A stretch of DNA of 8,880 nt from an uncultured Oscillospiraceae bacterium (GTDB lineage Bacteria; Bacillota; Clostridia; Oscillospirales; Oscillospiraceae): NCBI GenBank assembly GCA_934621665.1, contig CAKTUT010000066.1, positions 1 to 8,880 on the forward strand, written 5' to 3'. Made by a program: the position numbers and the translations under genes. Shown piece after piece: positions 6,907 to 8,880 of the stretch (position 1 is its first letter; every line of letters begins with the position of its first letter). The notes beneath the pieces were generated by a model. The model was not told the origin of the DNA. It was given only the letters and a program-made list of their open reading frames with translations, and did not search any database.

Positions 6907-8061
6907 TTACGCTCCCTCATACAAATCGACCTCAAACAGCGCCGATGCGTAGTCTGCGCTGTCAAACAGATAGCTTCTGCCATAGTCCGACACCTGCGCG
7001 CAATCGCACAGCAGGCACGTCACATTCTGCTCTGGCGCAAGCTCGCTTAAAAGCGGGCACGGCTGCGCGGCAAGATAGATGACCTTGCTGCCGCCTGCCA
7101 AGCCATAGAGCTTGAGGTAACGCTGCACCACGCCGTCGCCGCCTGTTACGAGGCGTGCGCCAAGAAGCTTTGGCAGCATGGCATAAAGCTCCGTCTCGTC
7201 CTGCATTTCGCACACGGCGCAGCCATCGGTCTCTTCCTCGTTCCATACGGCCTTGCAACTGACCGACTGGCGGCACAGCTCCCGGCAGAGTGATGTAAGC
7301 ACCTCGGCCATCGCGTCAATCTGCTGCGGCGACTGCTCGCCGCCCCGCTCCCACAAAACCAATACTGACCGCTCCAGCGGCAGTGCCGGATCGCGGACAA
7401 TCAGCCGGTCAAACTTCTGCGTCAGCTTCCAGTGAATCTGCTTGACGCTGTCGCCCTCGCGATATTCGCGGATCTGGAATGTCTCGGTATAGTCCGCGCC
7501 GGGCTTTTCCATGGAATAGTTGTCGCTTTCGTCGCACGCGCCCGTGCGCAGCGGCAGATTCAGCTGCATCTCAAACGTATTGGGCGCAACGCAGAGCGTC
7601 TGCGCCTTGCCGCCATCAATCGGAAAGCCAAGCAGCGGAAAGCCGCCGAATACGCGCACGCGCGTCATGCGCACCACAATGCTTCCGCAAAAGTCGCTAT
7701 TCATTGTAAATGCACTGCGCACTGTTTTACGCGGCGGCGCGGAAAGGCGGAGCGTAAGCTTCTGCGTCTGACCGGTCAGACGGTTTTCCGCCGTGATCTC
7801 CGCGCGCACGCAGAAAAGCGGCAATACACTGCCATTTTTCAGCTCTGCATAGGCTGTAGCCGCATGGTGCTTTTCACCTGACGGCGGCACAAAAAGCGTC
7901 ACGCCTGCACACTTCTTGGCCGCAAGCGCCAGCACCGACGACACCGGCGGTATCAGTACCACAAGCACCAGCACCGCAAAGCTCCACGCCTGTCCCGCCA
8001 GAATATGCAGCAGCACGCAAAGCGCGGCTGCCGCGCACCAGAGGATGATTCCGCTCGCCAT
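6907..8061 (-). CDS. DUF58 domain protein, membrane-anchored MoxR partner
   Basis: 384 residues, ATG start with CAGGAG 7 nt upstream, TAA stop. Two N-terminal hydrophobic segments (about 4-22 and 26-48) anchor it in the membrane. A beta-rich region follows (about 55-165). The DUF58 signature is REYREGDSVKQIHWKLT (198-214), followed by LIVRDP (220-225). This is the hallmark block of the family, and the protein is near the usual length. The C-terminal half resembles a von Willebrand A-like fold (LERSVLVLWERGGE, about 229-242). However, the metal-binding DxSxS motif expected after the first strand is not there, so MIDAS-type metal binding looks unlikely. Known family context is adaptor or partner of MoxR ATPases, often with a transglutaminase membrane protein. 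It lies 1 nt after moxR and 3 nt before the next gene, consistent with co-translation in fixed proportion. Molecular function is not known for this family in detail. Confidence 0.93.
   Translation of the reverse strand: MASGIILWCAAAALCVLLHILAGQAWSFAVLVLVVLIPPVSSVLALAAKKCAGVTLFVPPSGEKHHAATAYAELKNGSVLPLFCVRAEITAENRLTGQTQKLTLRLSAPPRKTVRSAFTMNSDFCGSIVVRMTRVRVFGGFPLLGFPIDGGKAQTLCVAPNTFEMQLNLPLRTGACDESDNYSMEKPGADYTETFQIREYREGDSVKQIHWKLTQKFDRLIVRDPALPLERSVLVLWERGGEQSPQQIDAMAEVLTSLCRELCRQSVSCKAVWNEEETDGCAVCEMQDETELYAMLPKLLGARLVTGGDGVVQRYLKLYGLAGGSKVIYLAAQPCPLLSELAPEQNVTCLLCDCAQVSDYGRSYLFDSADYASALFEVDLYEGA
6912..6918 (-). promoter_or_regulatory. Ribosome binding site supporting the TTG start of the transglutaminase-like gene
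   Basis: GAGGGAG on the minus strand overlaps the codons for the last residues of DUF58 (Y-E-G-A) and lies 8 nt before the TTG at 6903. No ATG occurs in frame until residue 12 of the predicted protein (minus-strand ATG at about 6870), and this strong, correctly spaced site makes the TTG the best start. Confidence 0.75.
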
Positions 8062-8062
8062 C

Positions 8063-8880
8063 TCAGCGCTCCTGAATCTGCGGCACGGGCACGCGCTTTA
8101 AAATCTCATCCAACGCATCCTGCGCGCTGATTTTCTGCATCCGCGCCTTGGAGCTCATCACAAGGCGGTGCGCACACACATCAGAAAAGACTGCCGTGAT
8201 ATCCTCGGGTGTGACATAGTCACGTCCGCGCACAAATGCGCACGCCTTTGCCATCCGGCAAAGTGCCAGCGCGCCGCGCGGGCTGATACCAAGCGCGATA
8301 AGCTCGTCGCTGCGCGTACAGCCAACCAGTGCCACAACATAGTCATAGACCACATCGGCGATGTGCGTCTGTCCCGCCTGCGCAATCAGCTCCAAAAGCT
8401 GCTCACGCGTGACAACGGCGCTGATTTTATCCAGTGGGTTTTCATGATGACGCTCTTTCAGAATATTGATCTGGCTCGCAGCGTCAGGATAACCCATCGT
8501 TGTGCGGATAAGGAAGCGGTCAAGCTGGGAATTGGGCAGCAGCTGTGTGCCGGCAGAGCCAACCGGGTTCTGCGTAGCCAATACCACAAACGGCTCGGGC
8601 AGCGGATAGGTCTTGCCGTCCACCGTAACGTGATATTCCTCCATTGCCTCCAAAAGCGCCGACTGCGTTTTGCTGGACGTTCTGTTGATCTCGTCTGCCA
8701 GCAGCAGATTCGTCATCACCGCGCCGGGCTTATACACAAAGCTTCCCGCATCCTTGTCGTATACGGAAAAGCCGATGATATCCGACGGAACAGTGTCCGA
8801 GGTGAACTGTACGCGCCGGGTTTCCAGTCCCAGTGCCCGCGCAAAGGCCGTGGCCGTGGTGGTTTTGCCCACCCCCGGCA
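8063..8880 (-). CDS. MoxR-family AAA+ ATPase (5' end missing)
   Basis: The frame is open through the right edge, so the N-terminus lies outside the window; 271 residues are visible. The sequence shows the end of a Walker A loop (PGVGKTTT) right at the edge. Counting the GTG codon at 8872 as residue 1, it then shows Walker B LLLADEINR (about 56-64), sensor 1 ATQNP (99-103), the arginine-finger region QLDRF (116-120) and sensor 2 SPRG (187-190). The blocks SALLEAMEE and VTVDGKTYPLPEPF are typical of the MoxR family. By family knowledge these are ATP-driven chaperone-like machines in the cytoplasm that help mature or activate partner complexes. They are commonly encoded next to DUF58 and transglutaminase proteins, as here. 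The GTG is inside the P-loop and cannot be the true start. The TGA stop is 1 nt from the DUF58 start, which implies translational coupling. Family assignment is very secure; the specific client is inferred only from context. Confidence 0.97.
   Translation of the reverse strand, partial: PGVGKTTTATAFARALGLETRRVQFTSDTVPSDIIGFSVYDKDAGSFVYKPGAVMTNLLLADEINRTSSKTQSALLEAMEEYHVTVDGKTYPLPEPFVVLATQNPVGSAGTQLLPNSQLDRFLIRTTMGYPDAASQINILKERHHENPLDKISAVVTREQLLELIAQAGQTHIADVVYDYVVALVGCTRSDELIALGISPRGALALCRMAKACAFVRGRDYVTPEDITAVFSDVCAHRLVMSSKARMQKISAQDALDEILKRVPVPQIQER
8069..8074 (-). promoter_or_regulatory. Ribosome binding site for the DUF58 gene
   Basis: CAGGAG on the minus strand lies 7 nt before the ATG at 8061 and inside the last codons of moxR. 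The moxR stop and the DUF58 start are arranged as TGAGATG, with one base between them, which favours ribosome re-initiation. Confidence 0.8.

Noticed and set aside
8063..8872. GTG at 8872 as the start of the MoxR gene
   Set aside because: The codon lies inside the Walker A loop (PGVGKT), and the frame remains open to the right edge, so the true start is outside the window.

Overview
All the coding capacity I can support is on the minus strand. It reads as one tightly packed run of four genes transcribed from the right edge to the left edge. In transcription order these are: a MoxR-type AAA+ ATPase (5' end cut by the right edge), a DUF58 protein, a polytopic membrane protein with a transglutaminase-like domain, and a very large secreted multidomain surface protein (3' end cut by the left edge, inside a dockerin). 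The long plus-strand open frames are antisense shadows in GC-rich coding DNA.

The organism is most likely a GC-rich gut-type Clostridia (Oscillospiraceae/Ruminococcaceae-like). This is an inference from the strong GGAGG-type ribosome binding sites, a TTG start, a type I dockerin, cadherin-like and group-3 Ig-like surface domains, and the protein sequence style. I cannot name a genus.

Layout: 8880-8063 is moxR. 8061-6907 is DUF58, starting 1 nt after the moxR stop. 6903-4540 is the transglutaminase-like protein, with a TTG start 3 nt after the DUF58 stop and its Shine-Dalgarno inside the last DUF58 codons. 4513-2 is the surface protein, starting 26 nt after the previous stop behind a strong GGAGG. 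I see no terminator, promoter, tRNA, rRNA, CRISPR or mobile element. The only gaps are these short intergenic spacers, and the promoter must lie beyond the right edge.

How the genes may work together: MoxR, DUF58 and transglutaminase-domain membrane proteins form a widely conserved gene trio. MoxR ATPases are thought to act as chaperones or maturation factors for partner complexes, with DUF58 as an adaptor. Here the trio is followed by a secreted protein of at least 1504 residues. It has a signal peptide, a duplicated (PEGA-like / linker / cadherin-like) module, a PQQ-type beta-propeller, an Ig-like domain and a C-terminal dockerin. This protein is the natural candidate client or partner of the trio.

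The most notable oddity is in the transglutaminase-like domain. The position that normally holds the nucleophilic cysteine is alanine (A509), although the His motif and the surrounding fold signature are kept. The membrane protein may therefore be a non-catalytic binding or scaffold version of the family.
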